Positions 36,503 through 44,224 of a stretch of DNA of 64,000 nucleotides are shown here, piece by piece. The stretch covers positions 1,273,747 to 1,337,746 of the forward strand of contig CP070761.1 of assembly GCA_020348985.1 (NCBI GenBank), given 5' to 3'. Below the pieces are notes generated by a model. It did not search any database. It was not told the DNA's origin and worked only from the letters and a program-made list of their open reading frames with translations. The stretch comes from Candidatus Thorarchaeota archaeon. Lineage in GTDB: Archaea; Asgardarchaeota; Thorarchaeia; Thorarchaeales; Thorarchaeaceae. The first letter of the stretch is position 1. Each line of letters begins with the position of its first letter. The translations under genes were made by a program, and so were the position numbers.

Positions 36503-37201
36503 GTGGAGACTTATCCGAAAGTAATGACCAAGCAGTGTAGAGATAGGCTTAAACGGGTCATTCGTGGCGACATTCTCATGCAACAAGCCCCAGTGATGAT
36601 GTACTACATCGTTTTTGGACTAGGACTACTGGTTCAATTCGTTTGGATAGTCATTGGAAGAGGGGCACGCAACTCGTACTTGAGGTCCGTCACTCACTTC
36701 AGTAGACCAAGCTCCACGTTAGGCAGATTCTATACTTGGAGAATTAGTAGGGTATATCATGTCTTGCTGGAGGGGATTGCACTTGACTTGGGCATTCTGG
36801 CTGCAATGGTTGTACTTGTTTTTCCCTCAGTCAGCCTAGTTGAGATCATAGACACATTACCAATACTGGCTCTTGTGCTAGTCCTGACATTCATGAGTGC
36901 CGTTCAGGAGGCGAATCGTATTAGAGCAGTCCTGCGCGCTGAACAACATCTTCTGAGAGACATTAGCTCTGACACGGACAAAGTAGGCAGAGTCGAATTG
37001 ATTGTCGAAAGTCTTCTCTCTCAAGGCAAAATGGCTGATGGAAGTGTCTGGATGGCTCTCTTTAACATTTCACTCGTACAGAATCCAATAGGTTATGCTG
37101 TTCGGGACGTCCTTATGGAGAAGCGGAGTGAGTTTCCTCGAGCTCGCGGACCAGGAAAAGAGCCGTCAGTCAGTCCTGATAATGGCCCAGGAATCACCTA
37201 G
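36503..37201 (+). CDS. Membrane protein of unknown function
   Basis: A 232-residue protein with three clear hydrophobic segments: about 33-52 (YYIVFGLGLLVQFVWIVIG), 92-112 (GILAAMVVLVFPSVSLV) and 118-134 (LPILALVLVLTFMSAV). A charged, probably cytoplasmic C-terminal half follows. Archaeal homologues are not recognised. The start is uncertain (GTG 36503, or an internal ATG at 36524). The 3' end lies before the eL33 gene. Confidence 0.55.
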   Translation: METYPKVMTKQCRDRLKRVIRGDILMQQAPVMMYYIVFGLGLLVQFVWIVIGRGARNSYLRSVTHFSRPSSTLGRFYTWRISRVYHVLLEGIALDLGILAAMVVLVFPSVSLVEIIDTLPILALVLVLTFMSAVQEANRIRAVLRAEQHLLRDISSDTDKVGRVELIVESLLSQGKMADGSVWMALFNISLVQNPIGYAVRDVLMEKRSEFPRARGPGKEPSVSPDNGPGIT

Positions 37202-37225
37202 CACATTTCTTCTAGGATTCATTCA

Positions 37226-37238
37226 GTTATACTTATAT
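37226..37238 (+). promoter_or_regulatory. TATA box for eL33
   Basis: TTATACTTATA about 50-60 bases before the GTG at 37287. Transcription starting about 25 bases downstream would leave a short leader with GAGGG before the GTG. This supports the short eL33 start over an upstream ATG at 37182, which lies before the TATA box. Confidence 0.5.
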
Positions 37239-37286
37239 GAAGACCCAAGGGCGTCAACCAGAATCCACTGGATTGAGGGACTCCTA

Positions 37287-37571
37287 GTGTCAAAGAAAGA
37301 TGTCTTGAAAGGCCGAAAGGGCGTTGTGACAAGCTATCGCAGAGGCAAGCATCTGCAGAATCCAAACCAGGTCCTCCTAATCTTTGAGGATATCGAGTCT
37401 AGGGCAGAGGCTGCAACACTAGTCGGCAGGAAGGTCAGATGGACGTCTGCTGAAGGTCGCGAGTTCTTGGGCAAAGTGCTTGGAGTCCATGGCAACAGTG
37501 GCGTTGTAAGAGCCAAGTTCAGAACAAACCTGCCGGGTCAGGCTATTGGAACTCCTGTCGTGCTTCAGTGA
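37287..37571 (+). CDS. rpl35ae: Large-subunit ribosomal protein eL33 (L35Ae)
   Basis: Ribosomal protein eL33. The core GVVTSYRRGKHLQNPNQVLL, AATLVGRKVRWTS, VHGNSGVVRAKFRTNLPGQA and GTPVVL matches the family. I choose the GTG at 37287, giving 94 residues with GAGGG upstream, close to the usual 87-100. An in-frame ATG at 37182 would overlap the preceding membrane-protein gene and add 35 residues unlike the family. Confidence 0.88.
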   Translation: MSKKDVLKGRKGVVTSYRRGKHLQNPNQVLLIFEDIESRAEAATLVGRKVRWTSAEGREFLGKVLGVHGNSGVVRAKFRTNLPGQAIGTPVVLQ

Positions 37572-37724
37572 TACCTTCATCACTTTTATCAGAAGACTCC
37601 AGCTATTTCAGATGGCTCCAATGATGTTTTTTGGCTATCTGAGGGCAAAGCGCCCAGCGACGAGTCATAGTTAGACTGAGGAGCCACCTCCCGAACAGCC
37701 TCAAATCATGGATAGATTGCTGAA

Positions 37725-38321
37725 ATGATCGAGTTGGTTGCCTATCTACTTGTTTACTTCGGGGCCGGTTTTATGCTGAAGCTAGGAGATGACCTACTCG
37801 ATGAGCTTGATCGACCGGATCTTGCGTGGTATCCATTGGCCGTGTCAGGAATTTTCTTCGGTATACTGATGACAACATCAGAATGGGACCTTGTACTCCT
37901 GACCGCGATTATCATAGGCGTTCTGGCGTCAGGTAAGGTCAACAGAGCTCAGTTTCTGATTGGATTCGCATTTATCGGGTTGGTCTTTGTTCTTAGATTC
38001 ATTATCACAGACTGGACGTTAGTAGTGACCAGTTGGCTTGATTGGATGGCTCTTCTAGTATCACTGTTTCTTGCAGCTGTTCTCGACGAACTGGGAAATG
38101 ACTGGACAAATCCTGAGCTTAACCCAACAGCGTACCTGTTCTTCAAGTATCGATTTAGTCTCAAGTGCTCCGTTCTTCTGCTTGCTATCTTCTGGCCCGC
38201 ATTCCTCTTAGCTGCAATAGGACTGTGGTCATTTGACCTTGGTTATGAAACAACAGGTTGGACTTTAAGAGTCAAAGTCAAGATAGAGCTTGATAGGCAA
38301 GACTACAGCAAACGTCCATGA
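37725..38321 (+). CDS. Polytopic membrane protein of unknown function
   Basis: A 198-residue protein with about five or six hydrophobic segments: near 4-18, 38-60 (SGIFFGILMTTSEWDLVLLT), 70-90, 105-120 and 150-172. Polar conserved-looking patches GDDLLDELDRPD and LDELGNDWTNPELNP lie between helices on one side and could bind substrate or metal. I do not recognise the family. The start is ATG 37725. The 3' end overlaps the convergent radical SAM gene by 44 bases. Confidence 0.6.
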   Translation: MIELVAYLLVYFGAGFMLKLGDDLLDELDRPDLAWYPLAVSGIFFGILMTTSEWDLVLLTAIIIGVLASGKVNRAQFLIGFAFIGLVFVLRFIITDWTLVVTSWLDWMALLVSLFLAAVLDELGNDWTNPELNPTAYLFFKYRFSLKCSVLLLAIFWPAFLLAAIGLWSFDLGYETTGWTLRVKVKIELDRQDYSKRP

Positions 38322-39285
38322 ATACAGGTTTGAGCCCCTTCTCTCGTGCGAAGTCCACTCCTTCTTGACTGATAAGAGCAATTCCGTTTGCCCCCGATCT
38401 GATTGCGTACATGTCAGATTCGACCTTGTGCGGGCCCAGGGGTCTGGCACATCCTAAGAGCAGTGGAACCTTCGGAATTCCGAGCCGTGCGATGGTAATG
38501 ACTCGACCTATATCAATTGGTGCAGGAGGAGTAATGTCTTCCATCGATGTCTTTCTGACAGGACTCAGGGCTATTATGACAACAGCAGTTGGAGACATCC
38601 GGGATACAATATCCAGGGCCTCAACTTCTCCGCAAAGACGACCATGGTCCAGACCCACAAGAATGTGTGGAACTGTTGGCACTTGAGCCGAATGCAGAAT
38701 CTCAAGAGATTGCTCCATTTGCCGTGGTCCGTCGCTGATATGGTAGACCTCCCTCGACACGCGTTCATCGCCAATTACGTCCAACATGGCGGCATCAACC
38801 CCTGCATTTGCGAGGATTCTTGCCGTTTGCACATCAACAAGACCAGTGTGCACGACCACCTGAAGGCCAATGTCTTCCTTGACAATTCTTATTGCCTCTG
38901 CAAATCTGCGGAGAGGTACATGACCCCTTGAATCTGAACCCCCGCTGATTAGAACACCCTCTCCACCTGCACTTGCTATCTCCTGACATCTTTGAACTAG
39001 TGACTCTGGCGTGACCAAGGGTTCCATGCCCTTCAGCAACCGGCCTCCACAGTGCTCACAATTCAGGGAGCATGATTCACCTGTCACGCTGATTGATATG
39101 AAGTTCAGCGAACTACGCTGCTTGTGATCTCGGATGCTATATGGATAGGCTGTAGGACTGTAACAAAGAAGCTCGCTTCCAAATGATTCACGTCTAGCTC
39201 TGAATCCGTCTTCCATCCATTGGTCTAGGTCCTCCAACTTCGAATGAATGATCTGATGACCGTCTGAAAGGATGTCGAAGCTCAA
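38278..39285 (-). CDS. Radical SAM protein, COG1856-like (LipS-related)
   Basis: A 335-residue radical SAM enzyme with CSLNCEHC near residue 74 (CxxxCxxC), followed by GEGVLISGGSDSRGHVPL and VVVHTGLVD. This pattern matches an archaeal group annotated as biotin/lipoyl-synthase-like; some members are reported as lipoyl synthase components. No lipoate partner lies nearby, so the activity is uncertain. I choose TTG 39285, with GAGG seven bases upstream; the longer frame to 39384 would run through the promoter region shared with the divergent acdB gene. Confidence 0.78.
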   Translation of the reverse strand: MSFDILSDGHQIIHSKLEDLDQWMEDGFRARRESFGSELLCYSPTAYPYSIRDHKQRSSLNFISISVTGESCSLNCEHCGGRLLKGMEPLVTPESLVQRCQEIASAGGEGVLISGGSDSRGHVPLRRFAEAIRIVKEDIGLQVVVHTGLVDVQTARILANAGVDAAMLDVIGDERVSREVYHISDGPRQMEQSLEILHSAQVPTVPHILVGLDHGRLCGEVEALDIVSRMSPTAVVIIALSPVRKTSMEDITPPAPIDIGRVITIARLGIPKVPLLLGCARPLGPHKVESDMYAIRSGANGIALISQEGVDFAREKGLKPVFMDVCCSLAYQALS

Positions 39286-39365
39286 TTTACTGCCTCTGTG
39301 CCCAAACGGAGGACAGGGGCTATTAGCCTTATGATAGAGAAAAGCGACTCGGCCTGTTCTGACAA

Positions 39366-39378
39366 TCCATAAATAGTA
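39366..39378. promoter_or_regulatory. Divergent TATA-like element between radical SAM and acdB genes
   Basis: CCATAAATAGTAG on the plus strand (CTATTTATGG on the minus strand) lies about 45 bases before the acdB ATG at 39418, the right distance for its promoter. It may also serve the minus-strand radical SAM gene, whose TTG is at 39285. Confidence 0.4.
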
Positions 39379-39417
39379 GACCATTCAGCAATAGAATCGA
39401 ATGAGGTCTGACTGGGA

Positions 39418-40161
39418 ATGAAAGCTGCAAAGAAAATCTTCGAGAGCGCCCTAGAAGAGGGCAGGACCTTTGTCCTCGAACATGAGGCAAAGGACATCAT
39501 GAAGAGCTATGACATACCGATTCCAAAGTATGAAACTGCAGCAAGCCCAGATGAAGCGGCAGAAAAGTCAAAGAAGATTGGATTTCCAGTTGTCCTGAAG
39601 ATTCTCTCCAAAGATATCCTCCACAAATCTGATGCAGGTGGGGTCAAGCTCAATCTCAAGAATGAAGACGAGGTCAAGACTGCTTTCAGCGAAATCATGG
39701 AAAATGCCAAGGGCTACGGAAAAGAGAAAGGAATAGACGTAGATCTCAGCCGTGGTGTCTTTATCACAGAATTCGTGGAAATGGGTACTGAAGTCATAGT
39801 AGGAGTGACCAAGGACGCACAGTTTGGTCACGCGCTGATGTTTGGACTGGGAGGAATATTTGTAGAGGTACTAAAGGATGTGACATTCAGGCTCATCCCC
39901 TTACGAGAGATAGATGCAAGAGAGATGGTCAGTGAAATCAAGGCTGCTAAGATTCTGGAAGGTGTTCGTGGAGAAAATCCTCGAGACGTTGAAGCTCTGA
40001 TCGATGTCATAATGAAGGTCTCTAAGATGGTTGAGGAGAATCCTGACATCATTGAGCTTGACTGTAACCCGACTTTCATCTACGAAAAAGGTAAAGGCGC
40101 TCTTGTTGTTGATGCTAGGATTCTGATAGAAGGTGAAGATACAGCACAGTCTAGTCACTGA
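39418..40161 (+). CDS. acdB: ADP-forming acetyl-CoA synthetase beta subunit (ATP-grasp)
   Basis: Makes ATP from acyl-CoA, ADP and phosphate with the alpha subunit. The 247 residues form an ATP-grasp domain: KSYDIPIPKYETA near 30, GFPVVLKILSKDILHKSDAG near 55, GVKLNLKNEDEV, and ELDCNPTFIYEKGKGALVVD near 219. Length is normal for a separate beta subunit. The alpha subunit is not in the window. It overlaps the convergent 40151-41344 gene by 11 bases. Confidence 0.92.
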   Translation: MKAAKKIFESALEEGRTFVLEHEAKDIMKSYDIPIPKYETAASPDEAAEKSKKIGFPVVLKILSKDILHKSDAGGVKLNLKNEDEVKTAFSEIMENAKGYGKEKGIDVDLSRGVFITEFVEMGTEVIVGVTKDAQFGHALMFGLGGIFVEVLKDVTFRLIPLREIDAREMVSEIKAAKILEGVRGENPRDVEALIDVIMKVSKMVEENPDIIELDCNPTFIYEKGKGALVVDARILIEGEDTAQSSH

Positions 40162-41344
40162 GTAGTTCGTTCATTGCTATTAGGCCACTCTTGATGTCAG
40201 GGTCGCTCATGCCTTCAGTCTCGGATGTTGCAGCTGATAGTAGAAGCAGCAATGAGATGAGTCGAGGAACAAGTCTTGAGTAGCGGAGAAGGAAATCTCT
40301 GTTACCAGTTGAGTCAACTATGAGAGATTCGAGTCTTCTGGATATCAAACCGAGACGCTCATCAACGCCTTCTGCCGGGTTCATACGTCTGAAGAGAGCG
40401 AGAACAGAGGCCTCATCCTGTAGGTTGCCCGCAGAGATTCCCATAGATTCGAGCTGCTCCAACGCTTCTGATGTCAGTGGTGTGTAGTGTTCTTCTTCTA
40501 CTCTATCAAGTCCTTGTTTCGCCGCTTGGAGCTGGACTAGGAACCGAAGCGAGTTGGTCAAAACCATTCGAAAAGAACCTGGAACCGTTGCAACCAACTT
40601 TGATAGAGCTTCCCCATTTACTCGTTCCAGGCGAGCAGCTAGTGAGGATTCCAATAGACTCTCAAAACCAGGTGAGAAAGCCACTTCGGCAATCTGTGGA
40701 AGACGAGTGTTCGTGGCGAATCTTCTGATCGCAATCAACGCCTTGTAGTCTGAGGGGGGTATGTAGAAGAGAAGAATCCGAACTATGTCGTATGCTGACT
40801 CGAAATCACCCTCGGTAGTGGAATTCCGTCCTTGATTTCTGCAGAGCAATCCGCTCACTAGTGCCCAGGCTGCGACCACGATTTCGCAGAGCTGGGCAAT
40901 CTCTTCGGAACTGCCGGCCTGCTGATCCTCCAAGAATTGAGATAGCCGTTCAACTCCTGCCGAAATGCGGCTGAGTGTATCCCCCCCAACTTGAACATTC
41001 GAGAGTGAAAGGATGAATTCTCTTGGATCGTGAGAGGCAGGTCTAATCGCAAAGGAAGGATTCTCTCTTGTCATTGTCCACCACTTGGTGGTTGACGCGA
41101 AGTAATCCAGAATGTCTATTGCAGTTGTGAGATCATTGAGGTCAGCGGCTGTTCTAGAGTCAAGAAAAGCCATCATTTTGGTAAGAAGACTTACAAAACG
41201 GGATAGATGAGCGGCTAATGGCTGTCCAGCATAGATGTGATCGGAATAACGGCCAATGACTGTCTCTGCTTGCCTTCCAGCGTCCTCACTAATCTGTGTC
41301 TGGATGAGTCCTCGGTAGACATCTATCGGCTTTCTGGACAACAC
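40151..41344 (-). CDS. Large helical protein of unknown function
   Basis: A 397-residue, mostly helical protein I do not recognise. A stretch near residues 46-90 (LSRFVSLLTKMMAFLD, then DLTTAIDILDYFASTT) resembles the lid helices of AAA+/MCM-type proteins, but no Walker motifs are present. The rest consists of repeated amphipathic helices (LVPRLISLLLLLSAA near the end). The start is TTG 41344 with GGAG upstream; TATA-like TTTATATTG lies near 41427. It lies downstream of the cis-prenyltransferase on the same strand. Confidence 0.6.
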   Translation of the reverse strand: MLSRKPIDVYRGLIQTQISEDAGRQAETVIGRYSDHIYAGQPLAAHLSRFVSLLTKMMAFLDSRTAADLNDLTTAIDILDYFASTTKWWTMTRENPSFAIRPASHDPREFILSLSNVQVGGDTLSRISAGVERLSQFLEDQQAGSSEEIAQLCEIVVAAWALVSGLLCRNQGRNSTTEGDFESAYDIVRILLFYIPPSDYKALIAIRRFATNTRLPQIAEVAFSPGFESLLESSLAARLERVNGEALSKLVATVPGSFRMVLTNSLRFLVQLQAAKQGLDRVEEEHYTPLTSEALEQLESMGISAGNLQDEASVLALFRRMNPAEGVDERLGLISRRLESLIVDSTGNRDFLLRYSRLVPRLISLLLLLSAATSETEGMSDPDIKSGLIAMNELLSD

Positions 41345-41458
41345 CTGTCTCTCCTACATGACTGATCCCGCATTGCATAATGCCTGGTTGGTTCTTGCAG
41401 GATGGTCTTTTAGAACTGACAATATAAACCAGTGTCACACCGTTTCTACAAGGGTGCC

Positions 41459-42226
41459 TCAGCTTCCAAAACGCCGAGACCTTCGTTCGTAGGAACGCAG
41501 GGCACGCCAAATGTCAATCCTTCTGACTGCAGGCCAATAAATCTGGGCAAAGTAGAGTTCAGAGTATGCAGACTGCCAGAGGAGAAAGCCCGAGAGGCGC
41601 TCTTCGCCAGATGTTCGAATGATGAGATCTGGATCAGGAGTACCATTAGTGTATAGATGTCGTTCGATTATCTGCTCATCTATCTGTTTAGGGTTTAATT
41701 GCCCGTTTGACACTTTTTGTCCTATCGCACGAACTGCATCTACAAGTTCGGTTCTTCCTGAATACCCGATTGCCACATTTAGGATGTGCTCTTCATAGCC
41801 TCCAGTCTCAGCCTCTGCAGCAGCAATTGCTTCTTGTACGTCCTTTGGGAGCAAGTCCACTCTTCCAATAGCCCTTATTCTCACTCTGTGTCGGTGGACG
41901 TCAGGATTGTCAACAACTTCAGAGAACTTCTCTTTGGCGATCCCCATGATTTCCCGCACTTCATCTTCGTTTCGCTGAAAGTTCTCAATGGAGAAAGCGT
42001 AGAGAGTGCACACCTTAACGCCGGCCTCCCAGAGTATACGGAGGACTTCCATGACCTTCTGTGCGCCCCTATGGTGCCCAAACCACGGCGAGTCAGCACC
42101 GTGCTCGCGAGCGTAACGTCGGTTCCCATCAAGTACAAGTCCAACATGTCGCGGGGCATTGTCTTTGTTCAGTTGCCTGAAGAGCCACCACTCGTATAAC
42201 CTGTACACAGGTCCAGCGAAGTTCAA
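41459..42226 (-). CDS. uppS: Polyprenyl diphosphate synthase (cis-prenyltransferase)
   Basis: Makes long-chain polyprenyl diphosphate used as lipid carrier for glycosylation. The 255 residues include the substrate motif HVGLVLDGNRRYAREHG near 27, GHHRGAQKVMEVLRI, TLYAFSIENFQRNEDEV near 74 and PDLIIRTSGEERLSGFLLWQ near 202. All catalytic regions are intact. The start is TTG 42226 with GTGAGAG upstream. It lies downstream of the Roadblock/GTPase pair. Confidence 0.93.
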   Translation of the reverse strand: MNFAGPVYRLYEWWLFRQLNKDNAPRHVGLVLDGNRRYAREHGADSPWFGHHRGAQKVMEVLRILWEAGVKVCTLYAFSIENFQRNEDEVREIMGIAKEKFSEVVDNPDVHRHRVRIRAIGRVDLLPKDVQEAIAAAEAETGGYEEHILNVAIGYSGRTELVDAVRAIGQKVSNGQLNPKQIDEQIIERHLYTNGTPDPDLIIRTSGEERLSGFLLWQSAYSELYFAQIYWPAVRRIDIWRALRSYERRSRRFGS

Positions 42227-42309
42227 TCTCTCACACGTTCTCCTATATCATCGTCTACTTGGTTTGACATTTAGGCTTGCTGAATGATGGACAACTGAAC
42301 GGTACAAGA

Positions 42310-42681
42310 CTAGATCAGTTTCGCTATCTTATCAGCAGCGCGTTTCATGTCCAAGAATATGAGTCCAAGCTTTGCATTGGCCGTTGTTGACACGGTGATA
42401 CAGGCATTCATTCCTGCCTGTACAACGATTAGCCAACCGTCGGCGCCCTTTACATTCACCTGCTCAAGGTTCCCTTTGCCGAGCTCTATAGCTGCCTTCT
42501 CTCCAAGAGTCAACATGGCCGCAGTCATCGCAGCGACCTTTGCTTCATCGACATCTGTCGGCAGGGCAGATACAATTGGAAGTCCCTCAACGCTGACTAT
42601 TGCAGCGGCCTCAATCTCAGGTATACTTCCCTGGAGTTCGTTCAGAACGCCTTCAAGTGTGTCTCCACGGGTCTCGGACAT
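42310..42681 (-). CDS. Roadblock/LC7 domain protein (MglB-like partner)
   Basis: A 123-residue Roadblock/LC7 protein: LQGSIPEIEAAAIVSVEGLP, MTAAMLTLGEKAAIELG and VVQAGMNACITVSTTANAK. Such proteins form dimers and act as GAPs or platforms for small GTPases. It lies 10 bases downstream of an MglA-like GTPase gene, with GGTGAGG in that gap serving as SD, matching an MglA/MglB-type pair. It is one of four Roadblock genes within about 9 kb. Confidence 0.9.
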   Translation of the reverse strand: MSETRGDTLEGVLNELQGSIPEIEAAAIVSVEGLPIVSALPTDVDEAKVAAMTAAMLTLGEKAAIELGKGNLEQVNVKGADGWLIVVQAGMNACITVSTTANAKLGLIFLDMKRAADKIAKLI

Positions 42682-42691
42682 CAGGCCTCAC

Positions 42692-43255
42692 CTACTTGTA
42701 CATTCTTTTTAGGATTACCTCTCGCGCTATGGCTTGAAAGGCTCGTTTTACTCCCACACCTTGAACAGCTATTGTCTCATAAATGGGAACATTGCCTCCA
42801 AGGCCGAGAAGATCTAGCATTTCATCGCGCGACATCCTGTTAGGCAAGTCACGCTTGTTGAGCATGACCACGATTGGAATCTCTCGCCCAAGGGCGTCAC
42901 CCAAAAAGAGCTTGAGCTCCTCAAAGCTTTCGGTATTCTCTTCTCGCTGATCTGGAGAGGAATCTGCAACGAAGAGAATCCCGTCAGTTCCCTGAAGCAC
43001 TACTTTCCTCTGGTGCCTGTGCCTCTTCTGACCAGCTACTGTGAAGACATCAAAGAGCACTCGACCCCCGGCGCTCATTGGAACATAGTCAAAGAACAGC
43101 GTACGGTTGGTTTCGTCCTCGATAGCCGTGAATTCTCCTTTCTGTAGTCCCTCAACCTTTCCGTACAGCCAGCGGAGTGCAGTGGTCTTGCCGCCTAATG
43201 AGGGTCCGTAGAAGACTAGCTTCAGATGGATTCGTCCCTTGTCATCTTTCCTCAA
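42692..43255 (-). CDS. MglA/Ras-like small GTPase
   Basis: A 187-residue small GTPase. G1 is FYGPSLGGKTTALRWLYG near 15, the switch region ends TLFFDYVPMSAGGRVLFDVF, G3 is TVAGQKRHRHQRKVVLQG near 75, and G4 is LNKRDLPNR near 133. The FFDYVPM segment and TVAGQ are typical of MglA-type GTPases. The TTG start has GAGGTG five bases upstream. It lacks an N-terminal membrane signal. The paired Roadblock gene suggests a GTPase switch, as in Asgard archaea and Myxococcus. Confidence 0.92.
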   Translation of the reverse strand: MRKDDKGRIHLKLVFYGPSLGGKTTALRWLYGKVEGLQKGEFTAIEDETNRTLFFDYVPMSAGGRVLFDVFTVAGQKRHRHQRKVVLQGTDGILFVADSSPDQREENTESFEELKLFLGDALGREIPIVVMLNKRDLPNRMSRDEMLDLLGLGGNVPIYETIAVQGVGVKRAFQAIAREVILKRMYK

Positions 43256-43384
43256 TACTGCACCTCATTGTGTCGTTGCTGTTCGAATTCATTACGGAAT
43301 GAGCCAAAACCTAGGCTCCACTCCCGGAGGCAAGCAGTTTAGGATTTCAGTCCAATAAAAGCCTTTGTGGAATGGGAAGTGTGT

Positions 43385-43612
43385 TCAGAGGTCTGAGACG
43401 GCTGCGGCGCAAGTTCTCTTAATGAGAAAGACTAGGTGGATTCTCAGAGAGAGCATCTTTTGGGCAGCGCCTCGAACAATCGGTCTCTTGCTGTTGATCC
43501 TCAGTTCCATTCTGTAGTGATCAAGTGATCTTTGTCTCGCAAGCATTGCCTCAGTGTCGTTGAAGCTCTCTGTATCGCCAGTGCTTGATCGCAAGTAGAC
43601 CACATTGGTCAT
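43385..43612 (-). CDS. Small basic protein, uncertain
   Basis: An ATG-initiated 75-residue frame with ordinary codon choice: TEAMLARQRSLDHYRMELRI, then IVRGAAQKMLSLRIHLVFLI. It is basic with one hydrophobic patch near the C terminus. No SD is obvious, and no family is recognised. It reads away from the micro-ORF promoter. It could be real or chance. Confidence 0.35.
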   Translation of the reverse strand: MTNVVYLRSSTGDTESFNDTEAMLARQRSLDHYRMELRINSKRPIVRGAAQKMLSLRIHLVFLIKRTCAAAVSDL

Positions 43613-43667
43613 GAATCTTATGGAAGTGTTTGTAAATTACGTTAAGAGTTAAGCTTGAATTAAAAAC

Positions 43668-43681
43668 AAAAAATATTTAAG
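43668..43681 (+). promoter_or_regulatory. TATA promoter of the micro-ORF chain
   Basis: AAAAAATATTTAAG in an A/T-rich stretch. A start of transcription about 25 bases downstream falls near 43705, just before GGGAGG and the first small frames. An ATG at 43682 is too close to the TATA box to be translated from this promoter. Confidence 0.6.
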
Positions 43682-43725
43682 ATGTCAGATGTAATACTAT
43701 TAGCATGCGAGGGAGGAAACTTCGC

Positions 43726-43794
43726 ATGAAGAGAAGGTGTTTGCGTGACAAACTCGGAAGAAAAACTAACCTCCCGATGGAAGGAGATGAATAG
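43726..43794 (+). CDS. Micro-ORF, 22 residues, uncertain
   Basis: An ATG frame with GGGAGG nine bases upstream encodes a 22-residue peptide rich in Lys/Arg (MKRRCLRDKLGRKTNL near the start). It overlaps the following 35-residue frame in another phase, so both cannot be equally used. It may be a leader peptide. Confidence 0.3.
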   Translation: MKRRCLRDKLGRKTNLPMEGDE

Positions 43795-43852
43795 GCGTCT
43801 CAAGACGAGTGAGAGCCTATACTTGGACTTCAAGGAAGGAGGTGAGCAGTAG
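43745..43852 (+). CDS. Micro-ORF 1 of a tandem chain, 35 residues
   Basis: A GTG start five bases after AAGGTG. The charged peptide (EEKLTSRWKEMNRRLKTSES) ends KEGGEQ, and those codons contain the GGAGGTG that serves the next frame. Its TAG overlaps the next GTG (TAGTG), as expected for coupled translation. It has only weak resemblance to the next two peptides. No family recognised. Confidence 0.5.
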   Translation: MTNSEEKLTSRWKEMNRRLKTSESLYLDFKEGGEQ

Positions 43853-43962
43853 TGGCTCTAGCCAAGGACGCTAAGGAAGCGTCAAACGAGAAGATGAAGA
43901 AAGTGGCCAAGGTTCAGTCGACCGAGGCTCTAGCAAATGCATACCTGTACAAAAGAAGGTAG
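43852..43962 (+). CDS. Micro-ORF 2, 36 residues, basic
   Basis: A GTG start seven bases after GGAGGTG. The 36-residue peptide has 11 Lys/Arg; it begins MALAKDAKEASNEKMKK and ends STEALANAYLYKRR. It is related to the next peptide both at the start (ALAK / AIAK) and at the end (STEALANAY / STRAIADAY), which suggests a duplicated, selected coding sequence. Nucleic-acid or protein binding is possible; function unknown. Confidence 0.6.
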   Translation: MALAKDAKEASNEKMKKVAKVQSTEALANAYLYKRR

Positions 43963-43980
43963 TAACGGAGGTGCATAAAA

Positions 43981-44076
43981 CTGGCAATTGCAAAGAACAA
44001 GAAGATAAAGCGACGCAATGCCAACCGTAGAGAAATCTCTACGAGGGCCATTGCTGACGCTTATTTCCGAAATTGA
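43981..44076 (+). CDS. Micro-ORF 3, 31 residues, apparent CTG start
   Basis: The peptide AIAKNKKIKRRNANRREI, ending STRAIADAYFRN, aligns with micro-ORF 2 from its second residue. At the position of that gene's GTG stands CTG (43981-43983), with the same GGAGGTG at the same seven-base spacing. No ATG, GTG or TTG lies in frame between the SD and the conserved region. A CTG start is therefore the simplest reading. About a third of residues are Lys or Arg. Confidence 0.55.
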   Translation: MAIAKNKKIKRRNANRREISTRAIADAYFRN

Positions 44077-44092
44077 TCATAGGTAGATCAGG

Positions 44093-44221
44093 ATGGCTAA
44101 CATAGGCACAATGATTTCAGAGAACCTTGCCAATCAAAGGAGCCCTGAGCAAGGCAAGAATCATCAAGTTTTCTTCGACAAGTGTGCTCGTGTTGGCGAC
44201 AATATGAGCACACCCTTCTGA
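44093..44221 (+). CDS. Micro-ORF 4, 42 residues
   Basis: An ATG frame with a weaker SD-like AGGTAGATCAGG upstream, 16 bases after micro-ORF 3. It begins MANIGTMISENLANQRSPEQ and ends DNMSTPF; unlike the previous peptides it is not strongly basic. Not recognised. Its stop is three bases from the convergent 44225 frame. Confidence 0.4.
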   Translation: MANIGTMISENLANQRSPEQGKNHQVFFDKCARVGDNMSTPF

Positions 44222-44224
44222 CAT

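Noticed and set aside
37612..37674. Possible leaderless 20-residue frame (MAPMMFFGYLRAKRPATSHS)
   Set aside because: TATA-like CTTTTATC is at the right distance, but there is no SD, no relative and no codon signal; too weak.
43682..43729. ATG frame of 15 residues (MSDVILLACEGGNFA)
   Set aside because: It begins one base after the TATA box, so the promoter seen could not transcribe its start.
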